From Anoxynatronum sibiricum (GTDB taxonomy: Bacteria > Bacillota > Clostridia > Peptostreptococcales > Tindalliaceae): a stretch of DNA of 64,000 bases. The position numbers and the translations under genes are program-made. The notes beneath the pieces are model-generated. The model was not told the origin of the DNA. It saw only the letters and a list, made by a program, of their open reading frames with translations, and did no database searches. Shown here piece after piece: positions 53,345 through 62,650 of this stretch (position 1 is the first letter of the stretch; each line of letters begins with the position of its first letter). The stretch covers positions 25,705-89,704 of the forward strand of contig NZ_JBCITM010000015.1 in assembly GCF_039414295.1 (NCBI RefSeq), read 5' to 3'.

Positions 53345-54433
53345 TCAGAGCCCCGTGCCTGCTGCCATCTGCCGCAGGGTTAATCGGGTCAGGTGAGCCA
53401 GTGCGCTGCTCTGGCCTTTTGTGGTGTAGATGTCTGGGTTTCGGCTGCCCCAGGCTTCCAGCTGGTGTGCCGCCTGGGCCACCACTTTCACCACTTCCTG
53501 AAAAGCTTTATCAGATAAGTGCTGGTCTTTCAGGTAGTTTTGCATTCGCCCCCCGGGGCGATAGGTCAGGTCTTCCTCAATACCGAAGAAATGGAGCAGC
53601 CAGGAGGCTTTGAACTCGCCCAGGGCAGCCACGATCCCCCGGTAGTCGGCCACCATTTCGTCCAGCAGGTGGTTTTTGGCACTGCCGTACACCCGCAGTG
53701 TCACGTAATGAGTGGCTTCGTGGGCCAGCCGGATGGCTCGGGAATGGGCCAGCCATTCACTGTTCTTAAGGCCCAGGGCCGTGGCGGTCACCCCACTGTA
53801 GGGTGCCTGGGTGATGAGAAGAAACACATCCCGGTAATGTTCCGGTGCCTCTTTCATGTGCTGAAAACTGAAAGCGGCTCCTTTTTGCTTCCGGTATTGT
53901 TCCACCCGGTCCCAGTTGTTGTAGCCCTTCACCATGCAGGCCCCCGTGGAAAGGGGGATTTCCACCGGTTCATTCCGGCGGGCCAGTGCCCGCATCAGGT
54001 TTTCAAAATCGGGCCGCGAGGGAATATCCAGCACCGGCAGATGCCCTGCTTCTGTTGGGTGAAAAAACAGCCGAATTCCTTCGGGGTCTTCCAGTGGCAA
54101 CCCGGTGGCTTTTTTCATTAACAGGGGGCTGAGGCCCTTTTTGGTGGCAGCCTGGTATTCGCTGTGTTGGCTCATGCCTGCTTCAATGGGAAAACACAGT
54201 TGCCGCAGGGGGGTTTTCAGCACCTTCATCAGGCTTTGCTTCTGGGCCATGGCCTGGTAGCGCTGCCAGTCCTTGATAAATGCCTGGTCTTCAAGGCGGG
54301 TGGTCAGATCTGGTGCTTCCCGGGGCTGCACCCAGTGGTTTTCATCCAGTAAACTGGCTGTCGCTCCGGCTGTGGGTGTGCCTGTGTGATTGGTGCCTGT
54401 GGGTGTACCTGTGTTTTTCACATGCGTGTTCAT
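53345..54433 (-). CDS. Putative HEXXH metalloprotein at the head of the RiPP run
   Basis: 362 residues from the ATG at 54433, which has GGGAGG six bases upstream; the frame upstream to 54577 has none. A metalloprotease-like HEATH motif is followed by a Glu/Asp helix, LLDEMVADYRGIV, about 20 residues later, as in zincin-type folds. No signal peptide, so cytosolic. No family is recognised with confidence. HEXXH proteins are known among RiPP modifying enzymes, and another reading is a leader-processing protease. The terminator after the next upstream gene makes this the likely first gene of the island. Confidence 0.6.
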   Translation of the reverse strand: MNTHVKNTGTPTGTNHTGTPTAGATASLLDENHWVQPREAPDLTTRLEDQAFIKDWQRYQAMAQKQSLMKVLKTPLRQLCFPIEAGMSQHSEYQAATKKGLSPLLMKKATGLPLEDPEGIRLFFHPTEAGHLPVLDIPSRPDFENLMRALARRNEPVEIPLSTGACMVKGYNNWDRVEQYRKQKGAAFSFQHMKEAPEHYRDVFLLITQAPYSGVTATALGLKNSEWLAHSRAIRLAHEATHYVTLRVYGSAKNHLLDEMVADYRGIVAALGEFKASWLLHFFGIEEDLTYRPGGRMQNYLKDQHLSDKAFQEVVKVVAQAAHQLEAWGSRNPDIYTTKGQSSALAHLTRLTLRQMAAGTGL

Positions 54434-54620
54434 GGGCTGCCTCCCGTCAATGAAGCACATTATCAGTTTCAACCAGTTAAACCTGATCTCTACACACAAC
54501 CGCCTTCGGCTGGTTTTCAGTAAATAGGTTGCAGGGAATAATGAATAGACACCACTCTTTTCAAGTTGTTCACACATATTTGCGCAGGCTTTTTACCATG
54601 CATGAACAAAAAGTTCCCGC
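54434..54620. other. Likely start region of the RiPP transcript
   Basis: 187 bp between the terminator of the MFS gene and the HEXXH gene. Several TTGAAA-type boxes (54556 region) and TAATGT-type boxes exist on the minus strand, none at good spacing. The main promoter of the island most likely lies here, but I cannot place it. Confidence 0.35.
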
Positions 54621-54640
54621 TTATCCCTGAAGCGGGACTT
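54608..54640 (-). terminator. Terminator overlapping the 3' end of the MFS-sensor gene
   Basis: AAGTTCCCGCTT (54611-54622) pairs with AAGCGGGACTT (54630-54640); on the minus strand the stem is followed by TTTTTG. The stem includes the stop codon. It separates the MFS operon from the RiPP island. Confidence 0.8.
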
Positions 54641-57104
54641 CCGATTCTTCCCGTTCACCTTTACTTCGGCGCAGGGTGGTCATAAAGGCCAGGGTCAGTA
54701 CCAGCACCCCTGCCCCGATGAAGCCAATACCCCGCTGGTTGCCCAGCGTGATCATGCCTCCAAAGACCATGGGTCCCAACATCTGCCCGATTTTTTTCAC
54801 GTTGCTGTAGTATCCCAGTGCCAGGCCCCTACCCAGCCGCTGGGCTGATTCCAACCCCAGCAGGTAATTGGTTTGGGCCACCAGAGCAAAGCTGTCGGCG
54901 ATGCCCAGAAGAAAAGCAGCGGCAAAGGCGGCCATCAGTGTACCCACTGATGCAAAAACCACCATGGCACCCACGGTGCTGAGGGCTCCCATGACCACCA
55001 GGGTTTCCACCCGGAGCCGTTTGCCCAGCACGCGATTGATCACCGGCCCCAGGTAAACGATACAGACGCCGTTCACCAGAAACGCCCGGCCCACATTGGC
55101 CACAGGCACATTCATTTCCTGGGTCAGAAGGGGGAAGAAGTAGTCAAGAAACATCATGCAAATGCCGGCAGGCAGTAAGATTCCCAGAAAAAACAGAGAC
55201 ACTTTTTTGTCGGAAAAGAAGTGTTTCAGGGGATTTGTCTGTTTCTTTTCCATGCTTTCCACCAGCTTTTCTTCCACCGGCGGGGCCTTCAAATCGGTTT
55301 CTGTCGGCTTTTGGGTAAATTTCAGAACATACAGGGCTGCCAGAGCAATCAACCCCACTGTTACCATGAATACCCCCCGGTAGGCGATGCGGTCTGCCAG
55401 CATGGCCCCGATGACCACGCCACAGTTCATGCCGGAATAAATACCGGCATTGAGGGAGGCATATCCCTCAAATCTGTCAGAAGCCAGGGTCAGCACACAT
55501 CCACGCATGGCCATGAGGATAAAGCCGTACCCGGCTCCGGTAATGCCCCTCACCAAAACAAACACCAGGGGGTTGGTGGTGAACCCAGACATCAGGGTGC
55601 CTGCTCCCAGCACCAGAACACCTGCAAAAAAGGTTTTTCGCCAACCGATTTTGTCGATGTATTTTCCTGCCAAAATAATGCCCAATGCCCCCAGCAGGAA
55701 GTTGAAAGAAATGGGAAGACCGTAAATCACATTCTCAGAAAGGCCCATCACAGGTCTGGAGATGGATTTCATGAGAAGGGGGATGAAGGAGGAGGACATG
55801 AAAATGGCGGTGAAGACGATGAAGGCCAGCACCCGCACCACCAGCGCATCCATGGTCTGGTCTTCCTGTGGCAGGCATGCTTCTCCCGGCAGTGTCTCGT
55901 GCCTCTGCCAGGTTTCTTCGTCAGCCGATGAAGGCTTCTTTTTTCGGCTCAGCCACACCATGAGAAAAAAGGTGAGTTCCACCATGAAAAAGGTGGAAGT
56001 GACCAAAACGGTGAGGGTGTCCAGCATCAGCTCCCGCAGTTGGTGGCGCAGGTATTCCTGAGAGACCGTCACCTGCAGTGACATGCCGCTGATTTCCCCT
56101 GCTGCTTCCGGCAATGGAATGCCGGCGACTTCTTCCCCTGGTTGCCAGGCACTGCCGGCTTCCTCAGGGGTCATGCCGTGAATAATCCGGTCATTTTGAA
56201 TCATCCGAATGCCTTCCACTTCAGGCAGAGAATTGGCAATGTTGGCCAGGTACTGGTCCATTTGGTAAAACTGGTGGTAACCCACCCCTTTAGCCAATAC
56301 CGTCTCGATGTCTTTTTCAATAATGGCGGCCACGGCCGCTGTGTTGTCCCGGGTCTGGGTCAGGTAAGCTTCATGGAACATCTGATAGTTTAATAAGCCG
56401 TAAATGACCTGGGCAGACCCAATGACCCCCACCATCAACCACAGCAGGATTTTTCGATCAATGTTCCCTTCTACTGTTACCGGCGATTTTCTCCCGCTGA
56501 GAAAAATCAGTGCCAGGGTGGCCATACACACCAACAGCAGCAGGTTGCGTCCCTGTTGATACAGGTAAGGCCTGACCCGTTCTTCCACAAGGCTTTCAGA
56601 AAAGGCCAGTCCCAGACTGCCAATGGGATGGCCATCCTGGTTCAACACCGGAAAAAACTGGTGGTACACGCCTTCTTCCAAAATGTGCATGTACGCCTGT
56701 GAGGGCTTTTCATGAAAGACTGCCTGCCGCTTCATGTTTTCAGACAGGGGGATGTCTTCCAGAGCATACAGTACCTCTCCCGTTCCGGAATACACTTCCA
56801 CCTGCTGGATGTCTGGAAGCTGGCCGCGAATTTCTTCCAACAGTGCTGTCATGCCATGGAAATTTTCAAGGGGCTTCCCGTATTTGACAGCAAATTCAAT
56901 TTTTCGAACGGTTTCACCCACCACCACTGACTGGCTGTTCATCAGAGAGGTGACATACTGGTTCCGAAAAGAACTGATGTTAAGCATGCCGGTGAAGGCC
57001 AGCACACCGATGATTAACATCAGGGAAGCCACGATAAAGGTTTGTTTCATTTGTTTCTGATTGGTGTCTGCCAGGTTCCTGTTTGTCTGCTTCACCCACA
57101 TCAT
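54621..57104 (-). CDS. MFS permease fused to an N-terminal membrane sensor half
   Basis: 827 residues. Residues 1-400 have a TM helix (22-42), a Cache-like domain, two more TM helices (~185-200, ~215-235), a second extracytoplasmic domain (~240-355) and another TM. From ~415 on it is an MFS transporter of twelve helices (MSSSFIPLLMKSISRP, GKYIDKIGWRK as the loop 2-3 motif). A sensor half ahead of a carrier is unusual; it may be a transporter regulated by extracellular ligand or a sensor that borrowed an MFS domain. Its neighbour upstream is a substrate-binding protein. Confidence 0.85.
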   Translation of the reverse strand: MMWVKQTNRNLADTNQKQMKQTFIVASLMLIIGVLAFTGMLNISSFRNQYVTSLMNSQSVVVGETVRKIEFAVKYGKPLENFHGMTALLEEIRGQLPDIQQVEVYSGTGEVLYALEDIPLSENMKRQAVFHEKPSQAYMHILEEGVYHQFFPVLNQDGHPIGSLGLAFSESLVEERVRPYLYQQGRNLLLLVCMATLALIFLSGRKSPVTVEGNIDRKILLWLMVGVIGSAQVIYGLLNYQMFHEAYLTQTRDNTAAVAAIIEKDIETVLAKGVGYHQFYQMDQYLANIANSLPEVEGIRMIQNDRIIHGMTPEEAGSAWQPGEEVAGIPLPEAAGEISGMSLQVTVSQEYLRHQLRELMLDTLTVLVTSTFFMVELTFFLMVWLSRKKKPSSADEETWQRHETLPGEACLPQEDQTMDALVVRVLAFIVFTAIFMSSSFIPLLMKSISRPVMGLSENVIYGLPISFNFLLGALGIILAGKYIDKIGWRKTFFAGVLVLGAGTLMSGFTTNPLVFVLVRGITGAGYGFILMAMRGCVLTLASDRFEGYASLNAGIYSGMNCGVVIGAMLADRIAYRGVFMVTVGLIALAALYVLKFTQKPTETDLKAPPVEEKLVESMEKKQTNPLKHFFSDKKVSLFFLGILLPAGICMMFLDYFFPLLTQEMNVPVANVGRAFLVNGVCIVYLGPVINRVLGKRLRVETLVVMGALSTVGAMVVFASVGTLMAAFAAAFLLGIADSFALVAQTNYLLGLESAQRLGRGLALGYYSNVKKIGQMLGPMVFGGMITLGNQRGIGFIGAGVLVLTLAFMTTLRRSKGEREESEVPLQG

Positions 57105-57315
57105 CTCATTTCTGTGTTTTCAAGGCTGCCTCATCATGTCACATGCTGGCAGCTGGTGCCTTTACTGGCTATTGCTGGTTAGTGCTGGTTAGTGCTGGTG
57201 TCACTGGTTGTGGACTGACTACTGCAGGCTGTTGCAAACTGTTGCCGGCTGTTGCCGACAGCTTGTGTTCGTGGATTGTGGCGTTTCTTTCGCCACCGAA
57301 TGAGAGCCCGTTTGT

Positions 57316-58479
57316 TTATTCGGTGCTTTGATAGATTTCATCGGCAATGAGCAAAATCTCAAAGGGCGGCTGGTATCCGGTACGCTCAGCCACCGCCATG
57401 TTCAGAACAATGCTGGGGGTGTCACCGTAGACCTGAGGCAGTTCCCCGGGGTTTTCGCCCCTGAGCACCCGCCCAATCTGGTCTGCCCCAAAGCGACCCA
57501 CACCTGTAAAGTCGGCCCGGTACAGACTGAGAAGCGCTCCGTGACGCACTTCTGTGGCCCCCAACTGTGAAAACACAGGGATTCCCGCTTCGTACAGGGG
57601 GGTTAACAGCCGTTCCAGCTCCTGGTTGTCCCGGGTGCCCGCCGTCATGTACAGGGCGTCCACTTCGCCGGCCAGTTCTGTGTAGGCTTGCAGCAATTCT
57701 TCGTGGTATCGATCCCGGTCTTCTTCTCCGGAGGCTTCTGTCACGATGCGGGTCACCAGTTCAAAACCCCGTTCTTCTTTCAGCGATTCCAAATCTTCCA
57801 GAGCGGCATAAATACGCCCTTCCAGGGAATCTTCGTAGACAAGCCCCAGTTTTTCAAACGCAAAAATATCATGGAACACTGCCACCTGCCGCTTGTAGCG
57901 GTCTGCATCCATGTGGGCCCACAAATGGTCTTTTCCTGAGTTGTGGGGTGATTCGATGATTCCTGCCTGAACGGCATTGCTGGTGGAAAATACCAATGTG
58001 GGCGTTTCGTGATCAGCTGCTGCCATCACTCTGCCGAAGTAAGTGCCCAACACAATCATCAGATCCAGATCTTGTGTTTTCTCCACCCGATTCACCAGTG
58101 CTTCTGTCGCGTCGTCATCAAGCAGGGAATAATGGGCATCTTGAACAAAAGTGACGTAGGAGCTCCCATTGTTCGCTTCCACCCACTGCCACATGACCAG
58201 GCTGTCTTCCTGGCCTTCTGTGAAAGGAATTTCATCTGGATTAATATCAATCCACCCCAATTCCTGCAGGCCTATCAGGAGACCATGAAAGGTACCGGCA
58301 AAATTGGTGAAGGGGTCTGTTTCCGCATAGCCAATGCGCAGAGGTGGCCCCTCGAAATCGGCAGGAGGCCCTGTTTCTAACACTTCTGCCCCACCTGCTC
58401 CAACGGCTCCTGCCTGCAGTACCAGCAGGCCTGTCAAAAGGGCTATCACCAGGGTGATGCTCCCTATTCTTTTTTTCAT
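57316..58479 (-). CDS. ABC_sub_bind-type secreted substrate-binding protein
   Basis: 387 residues with a signal peptide (1-26, no clear lipobox). The mature protein matches the ABC transporter substrate-binding (PF04392) fold: RIGYAETDPFTNF, VLGTYFGRVMAAADH, KLGLVYEDS, YMTAGTRDNQELERLL. No ABC permease is nearby; the next gene is the MFS-sensor fusion, 211 bp downstream, so the two may work together, with the binding protein presenting the ligand. GGAG lies eight bases before the ATG. Confidence 0.85.
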   Translation of the reverse strand: MKKRIGSITLVIALLTGLLVLQAGAVGAGGAEVLETGPPADFEGPPLRIGYAETDPFTNFAGTFHGLLIGLQELGWIDINPDEIPFTEGQEDSLVMWQWVEANNGSSYVTFVQDAHYSLLDDDATEALVNRVEKTQDLDLMIVLGTYFGRVMAAADHETPTLVFSTSNAVQAGIIESPHNSGKDHLWAHMDADRYKRQVAVFHDIFAFEKLGLVYEDSLEGRIYAALEDLESLKEERGFELVTRIVTEASGEEDRDRYHEELLQAYTELAGEVDALYMTAGTRDNQELERLLTPLYEAGIPVFSQLGATEVRHGALLSLYRADFTGVGRFGADQIGRVLRGENPGELPQVYGDTPSIVLNMAVAERTGYQPPFEILLIADEIYQSTE

Positions 58480-59045
58480 GGTTATCGCTCCGTTCCTTGA
58501 TTGTCTTCAGCCTGGCAGCCACTTGTCTTCAGTTTGCTATGCACTTCTTCAAAGTTGCATTTGTACTCGTTCAGTATAGCAGGTTTTTAAGATTCAGACT
58601 ATTGTCTATTGCGATACTTTCTTTGATTTGTGACATTATTTTAGCAATGTTTCCTTCACGCACTTTCATCGCCTATTTGACATTTTCCGATGCATTATTT
58701 TTCATTTACAAGCACGCATTCACCCCTGCGCTGTCGAAGTGGAATCGTTGAAAAGATGGATTCTTTCACCTGTACCATAGCAGATTTCACAGGCCTCACC
58801 CATTTTTGGGGTAATTAACCTTATTTTTGGGGTGATTGCCTATTTTTAGGGGTAATTGCCTATTTGATTTTTCATCTCGTTGTTATTTCCCAAGTAGCAG
58901 CCTTTCTTGATTCGTGATTTCAGGGTAGAAAAAAAGCTCCCGGAAGTTGCATCTGGGAGCTTTTTCAAAAAATGCTTACTGGAATGCCTGTTGGAATTTA
59001 TAATGAAATGTGCTGAAATACTTACTGAAATGCTTGATGAAATGC
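58480..59045. other. Intergenic region, 566 bp, with repeats and a terminator
   Basis: Includes three copies of a ~22-bp AT-rich unit (TTTTTGGGGTAATT and variants, 58802-58862), the bidirectional terminator at 58929-58965, and short repeats of GAAATGCTTACTG near 58995-59050. The promoter of the binding-protein gene should lie in the first part. No gene. Confidence 0.5.
58929..58965. terminator. Bidirectional terminator after the hexuronate operon
   Basis: AAAAAGCTCCC (to 58941) pairs with GGGAGCTTTTT (58955-58965), 11 bp with A/T tracts on both sides. It ends minus-strand transcription about 80 bp after the uxaC stop and would also stop plus-strand reading. Confidence 0.85.
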
Positions 59046-60440
59046 TTACTGGAGTCCGAAGAATTCCCGGGCGTTATGGTAGCAGATATTTTCCACCACC
59101 TGCTTCAGTGCGGCTTCACCGGAGAAGTATTCGCCCCGTTCCACCAGGGATCCCAGGTAGCTGCAGAGCATGCGGCGGTAAAGTTCATGGCGGGGATAGC
59201 TGAGGAAACTGCGGCTATCGGTGAGCATGCCAACTGACAGGCTGATGGGGTACAGGTTGGCAACGGCTTCAAACTGGCGCTGAATGCCATAGGCCTGATC
59301 GTTGAACCACCAGGGGGCTCCCAGCTGCACCTTGGCCCGGGTGCCGCCCTCGCAGAAGCCGGCGGCCAATATGGCGAAGGTTTCCATGAGCACCGGGTTC
59401 AGGGGATACAGAATGGTTTTGGGAAGGGCTTCCCGTTCTTTCAGGTAGTTCAGGAGTGTCCCCACGCTGCGAACAGAGGTGGTGTCGTCGGTACAGTCGA
59501 AGCCGGTGGAAACGCCCACCTGTTTTTCCATCACCTTGTTGGCACCCTGATAAGTGCCGATATGAAGCTGCATCACAAAGCCCTGGCGGTGGTACATCTG
59601 CCCCATGACTGCCAGACAGGCGGATTTGTAGCGGTTGATTTCCACAGTGGTGAGAGATTCACCTTTGGCGGCTTTTTTATAGATGGTTTCCACCTGTTCT
59701 TCGGTGAAGTCGGCCCAGGTGAAATCGGCAATGCCGTTGTCACTGATCATGGTGCCGATGGCTTTGAAGTCCTGCAGCCTTCTTTCCAATGCTGTCATCA
59801 TGCTGGCAAAGGAGTTGACGGTTATGCCGGTGACGGCCTCCAGCTGGGGCAGGTAGCCGGGGAAATCAGCCTTTTCGCAGTAAAACACCTTGTCGGGGCG
59901 GAAGGCGGAAAGAACGCGCACCTTCAGACTGGGATCTGCCAGCATTTTTTCGTGATATTCCAGGGAATCCACCGGATCTTCGGTGGTGCTGGCCACTTCC
60001 ACTTTGGAAACCTCCATGCACCACCGGGGGGTCATTTGCTTTTCCACGATCATGGCCTTGGTTTGTTGGTAGATGGCTTCGGCGTTTTCAGGGCCCAGGG
60101 GTTCGTCGATGTCAAAATACCGCTTCAGTTCAAGGGCGCACCAGATATACAGGGGGTTGCCGATGAGCTGGGGCATGATTTGCGCAAAGGCCAGGTATTT
60201 TTCATAATAGCTGGCGTCGCCGGTGATGAGGCGTTCGTCGATGCCAAAGGTACGCATGGCCCGCCATTTGTAATGATCTCCAGCCAGCCACATCTCTCCC
60301 AGATCTTCAAACACGTTGTTTTCGCAGATCTCTTTTGGTAGCAGGTGACAGTGGTAATCGATGATGGGCAGGTCTTTGGCATAGGCATTGTAGAGATGCT
60401 TGCCGGTTTCATTGGTTAAAAACAGGTTTTCTGAGAACAT
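59046..60440 (-). CDS. uxaC: Uronate isomerase (glucuronate/galacturonate isomerase)
   Basis: 464 residues, normal for UxaC. ATG 60440 has AAGGAGG directly upstream; the longer frame to 60614 runs through the preceding SDR gene. Metal site DYHCHLLPKEI (amidohydrolase fold) near residue 28, FMQLHIGTYQG-type region with the catalytic His, and SLSVGMLTDSRSFLSYPRHE near the end. It isomerises D-glucuronate to D-fructuronate and galacturonate to tagaturonate. Last gene of the operon, ended by a terminator. Confidence 0.95.
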   Translation of the reverse strand: MFSENLFLTNETGKHLYNAYAKDLPIIDYHCHLLPKEICENNVFEDLGEMWLAGDHYKWRAMRTFGIDERLITGDASYYEKYLAFAQIMPQLIGNPLYIWCALELKRYFDIDEPLGPENAEAIYQQTKAMIVEKQMTPRWCMEVSKVEVASTTEDPVDSLEYHEKMLADPSLKVRVLSAFRPDKVFYCEKADFPGYLPQLEAVTGITVNSFASMMTALERRLQDFKAIGTMISDNGIADFTWADFTEEQVETIYKKAAKGESLTTVEINRYKSACLAVMGQMYHRQGFVMQLHIGTYQGANKVMEKQVGVSTGFDCTDDTTSVRSVGTLLNYLKEREALPKTILYPLNPVLMETFAILAAGFCEGGTRAKVQLGAPWWFNDQAYGIQRQFEAVANLYPISLSVGMLTDSRSFLSYPRHELYRRMLCSYLGSLVERGEYFSGEAALKQVVENICYHNAREFFGLQ

Positions 60441-60504
60441 GGTTCCTCCTTCTCTGCAGGCCGTCGGCCTGCGGGGTGAATGATTTTGGGTGAACAGGCG
60501 GCGG

Positions 60505-61287
60505 CTAAAAGCCGATGAGGGCGCCCCCGTCCACCGGCAGGCAGATACCGGTGACAAATTTGGCGGCATCGCTGCAGAGGTACACGGCTGCCCAGCCGAT
60601 ATCTGCCGGTTCACCCACTTTGTTCATGGGGGTGCGGCCCAGAATTTTGGCCTTGCGTGCCGGGTCATTATCGGTGGCTTTCCGGAACATGGGGGTGTCG
60701 ATCCACCCGGGGGCAATGGCGTTCACTCGAATGCCGTCGCCGCTGATTTCGCTGGCCAGGGTGCGTACCAGTCCCAGATAGGCTGATTTGGCGGCGGCAT
60801 AGCCCATGACAAAGGGCTGGCCGATGAAGCTGGTCATACTGGCGGTGAAGAGAATGCTGCCACTTCCCCTTTGGCGCATATGGGGCACAAAGGCTTTTGA
60901 AAGGGCAAAGGCACCGGTGACATGCACCTTCATGACCCCTTCAAAGTCTTCCACGGTCATTTCTTCCACAGGCTTTTTACAGTGGTTGCCTGCATTGTTG
61001 ATGAGAATATCCACCTGGCCGTGGGCTTCAATGAGCTCCGCTGCCAGTACTGGTGCCTCCTGGGTATTGGCCACGTCATACTGACGGTAAAAAACACTGC
61101 CGGGGTACTGGTCGCAAATGGCCTGGGCGGTTTCCGGCAGACTGCGGCCCAGCATAACCACTTTGGCACCGGCGCTGACCATGCATTCCGTCATGGCCAG
61201 ACCCAGTCCGGTGGCACCACCACTGATGACGGCGGTTTTTCCCGCCAGGGAAAAAATTTGGGAATAGGATGATTCCGTCTTTTTCAC
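60505..61287 (-). CDS. SDR-family oxidoreductase of hexuronate metabolism
   Basis: 260 residues, classical SDR: cofactor loop SGGATGLGLA, NNAG, active-site Ser in FTASMTSF and YAAAK (YxxxK), and PVDGGALIGF at the end. Between uxaC and the uxaA pair it is likely to reduce fructuronate or tagaturonate to mannonate or altronate in place of the usual UxuB/UxaB, or to act as KduD-like dehydrogenase. Family firm, substrate inferred. Confidence 0.88.
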   Translation of the reverse strand: MKKTESSYSQIFSLAGKTAVISGGATGLGLAMTECMVSAGAKVVMLGRSLPETAQAICDQYPGSVFYRQYDVANTQEAPVLAAELIEAHGQVDILINNAGNHCKKPVEEMTVEDFEGVMKVHVTGAFALSKAFVPHMRQRGSGSILFTASMTSFIGQPFVMGYAAAKSAYLGLVRTLASEISGDGIRVNAIAPGWIDTPMFRKATDNDPARKAKILGRTPMNKVGEPADIGWAAVYLCSDAAKFVTGICLPVDGGALIGF

Positions 61288-61407
61288 TGATCTTCACTCC
61301 TCACAGCCGGTTTTTTGGCTTTCTTTTGCCGGCGTTCTGATATCAATATGGTCAATATGTGCTGGTGTATCGATTGAGTCCCATGATTTTTAATGAATTG
61401 AGGCTCT

Positions 61408-62637
61408 TTATGTGTCGCATCTGCGAGGTTTCACCACGTCTTTTTCCTGGTACTTATAAGGAATGAAATATTCTTTATGTCCCTGTTCTTCAGCCTTGGT
61501 TAACTGACCACCGGCCACGGCAGTCACCAGCTGCACCAGGCGGGCGGTGGCGTCCTCCTGGGTGCATGCGCCCCGGAGCATGACGCCGGCGTCCACGTCC
61601 ATATCGTCGGACATGTGCCGGTAGGTGTCACTGTTACCGGTGATTTTCACCACCGGAGCCACGGCAGAGCCCACAACACTCCCCCGTCCTGTCACCAGAA
61701 AAGTGAGGTGACTGCCACTGGCGATCAGGGCCATGAGGCCTTCGTTATCGTTGGGGTTGGTAATGCCGAAGTTCATCCAGTGGGGGTCGGGGGTGGTGTC
61801 CAGCAGCCACAGGCCGGGATGGGGCGGGTTGGCACCCACTTTCAGCACGCCCTGAATGGGCCGGGAGCCGCTTTTGATAAAAGCACCCATGCTTTTTTCT
61901 TCGATGGTGGAAAGCCCGCCGGCGAAGTTGCCGGGACTCACGGAATACTGGCGCACGGCTTTGCAGTAGTCAAGGGCTTTGTCGTAGGTGTTGGCCAGGG
62001 CTTCCCGGGCGGCTTCGTCGGCTCCCCGGGCCAACAGGTGGTCCCGCAGGCCGATGGCTTCCACAATTTCTTCAAAAATAGCGGTGCCCCCCTGATCCAC
62101 CAGCCAGTCGTAAAACCGACCCACCAGCACATTGCCTGCCAGGCCGCTGGTGTAGTCACTGCCGCCGCATTCGGCGCCAATCACCAGATCGGCAACGCCC
62201 ATGGGCACCCGGGGGGTGTTCTCCAGCTGCTGCTCCAGGTCTTTCACCAGTGTCAGGCCTTTTTCAATGCTCTTTTGGGTGCCGCCGGCGTCCTGTATAA
62301 AGAACCATTCCGCGGGCTTTCCCTCAGCGGCGGCTTTTTCTGCCAGCCATTGGGGCTGAATGTATTCGCAGCCCAGGCCCACTGCCAGCACCGCCCCCAC
62401 ATTGGGGTGGCGTATGAGGGCAATGAGCATGCGCACGGCGTATTCATTATCGGTGCAGCCCTGAAAACCCACCACTTCCACCTCTTGATGGTCGGTGCGT
62501 TTGACGATTTCCTTGGCGACAAAGCTGGCGCATTCAACGGTGTAGATCACCAGCACCTTGTTGCGAATGCCTTTTTTTCCCTGGGACCGTTCATAGCCCA
62601 GCCATTGCATTGGTGACGGTGAGGTATCCTGATTCAT
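61408..62637 (-). CDS. UxaA-family dehydratase, large part
   Basis: 409 residues from the ATG at 62637 (GGGAGG seven bases upstream). This is the large domain of altronate/galactarate dehydratases: GYERSQGKKGIRNKVLVIYT, VVGFQGC, GAECGGSDYTSGLAGN and GRGSVVGSAV. E. coli UxaA carries this and the SAF domain in one chain; here they are split, as in sulfolactate lyase SuyAB. The uxaC neighbour favours altronate as substrate. Confidence 0.88.
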   Translation of the reverse strand: MNQDTSPSPMQWLGYERSQGKKGIRNKVLVIYTVECASFVAKEIVKRTDHQEVEVVGFQGCTDNEYAVRMLIALIRHPNVGAVLAVGLGCEYIQPQWLAEKAAAEGKPAEWFFIQDAGGTQKSIEKGLTLVKDLEQQLENTPRVPMGVADLVIGAECGGSDYTSGLAGNVLVGRFYDWLVDQGGTAIFEEIVEAIGLRDHLLARGADEAAREALANTYDKALDYCKAVRQYSVSPGNFAGGLSTIEEKSMGAFIKSGSRPIQGVLKVGANPPHPGLWLLDTTPDPHWMNFGITNPNDNEGLMALIASGSHLTFLVTGRGSVVGSAVAPVVKITGNSDTYRHMSDDMDVDAGVMLRGACTQEDATARLVQLVTAVAGGQLTKAEEQGHKEYFIPYKYQEKDVVKPRRCDT

Positions 62638-62650
62638 GACGCTTCCTCCC

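Noticed and set aside
60441..60614. Long N-terminus of uronate isomerase
   Set aside because: It overlaps the SDR gene in another frame; the ATG at 60440 has AAGGAGG and gives the family length.
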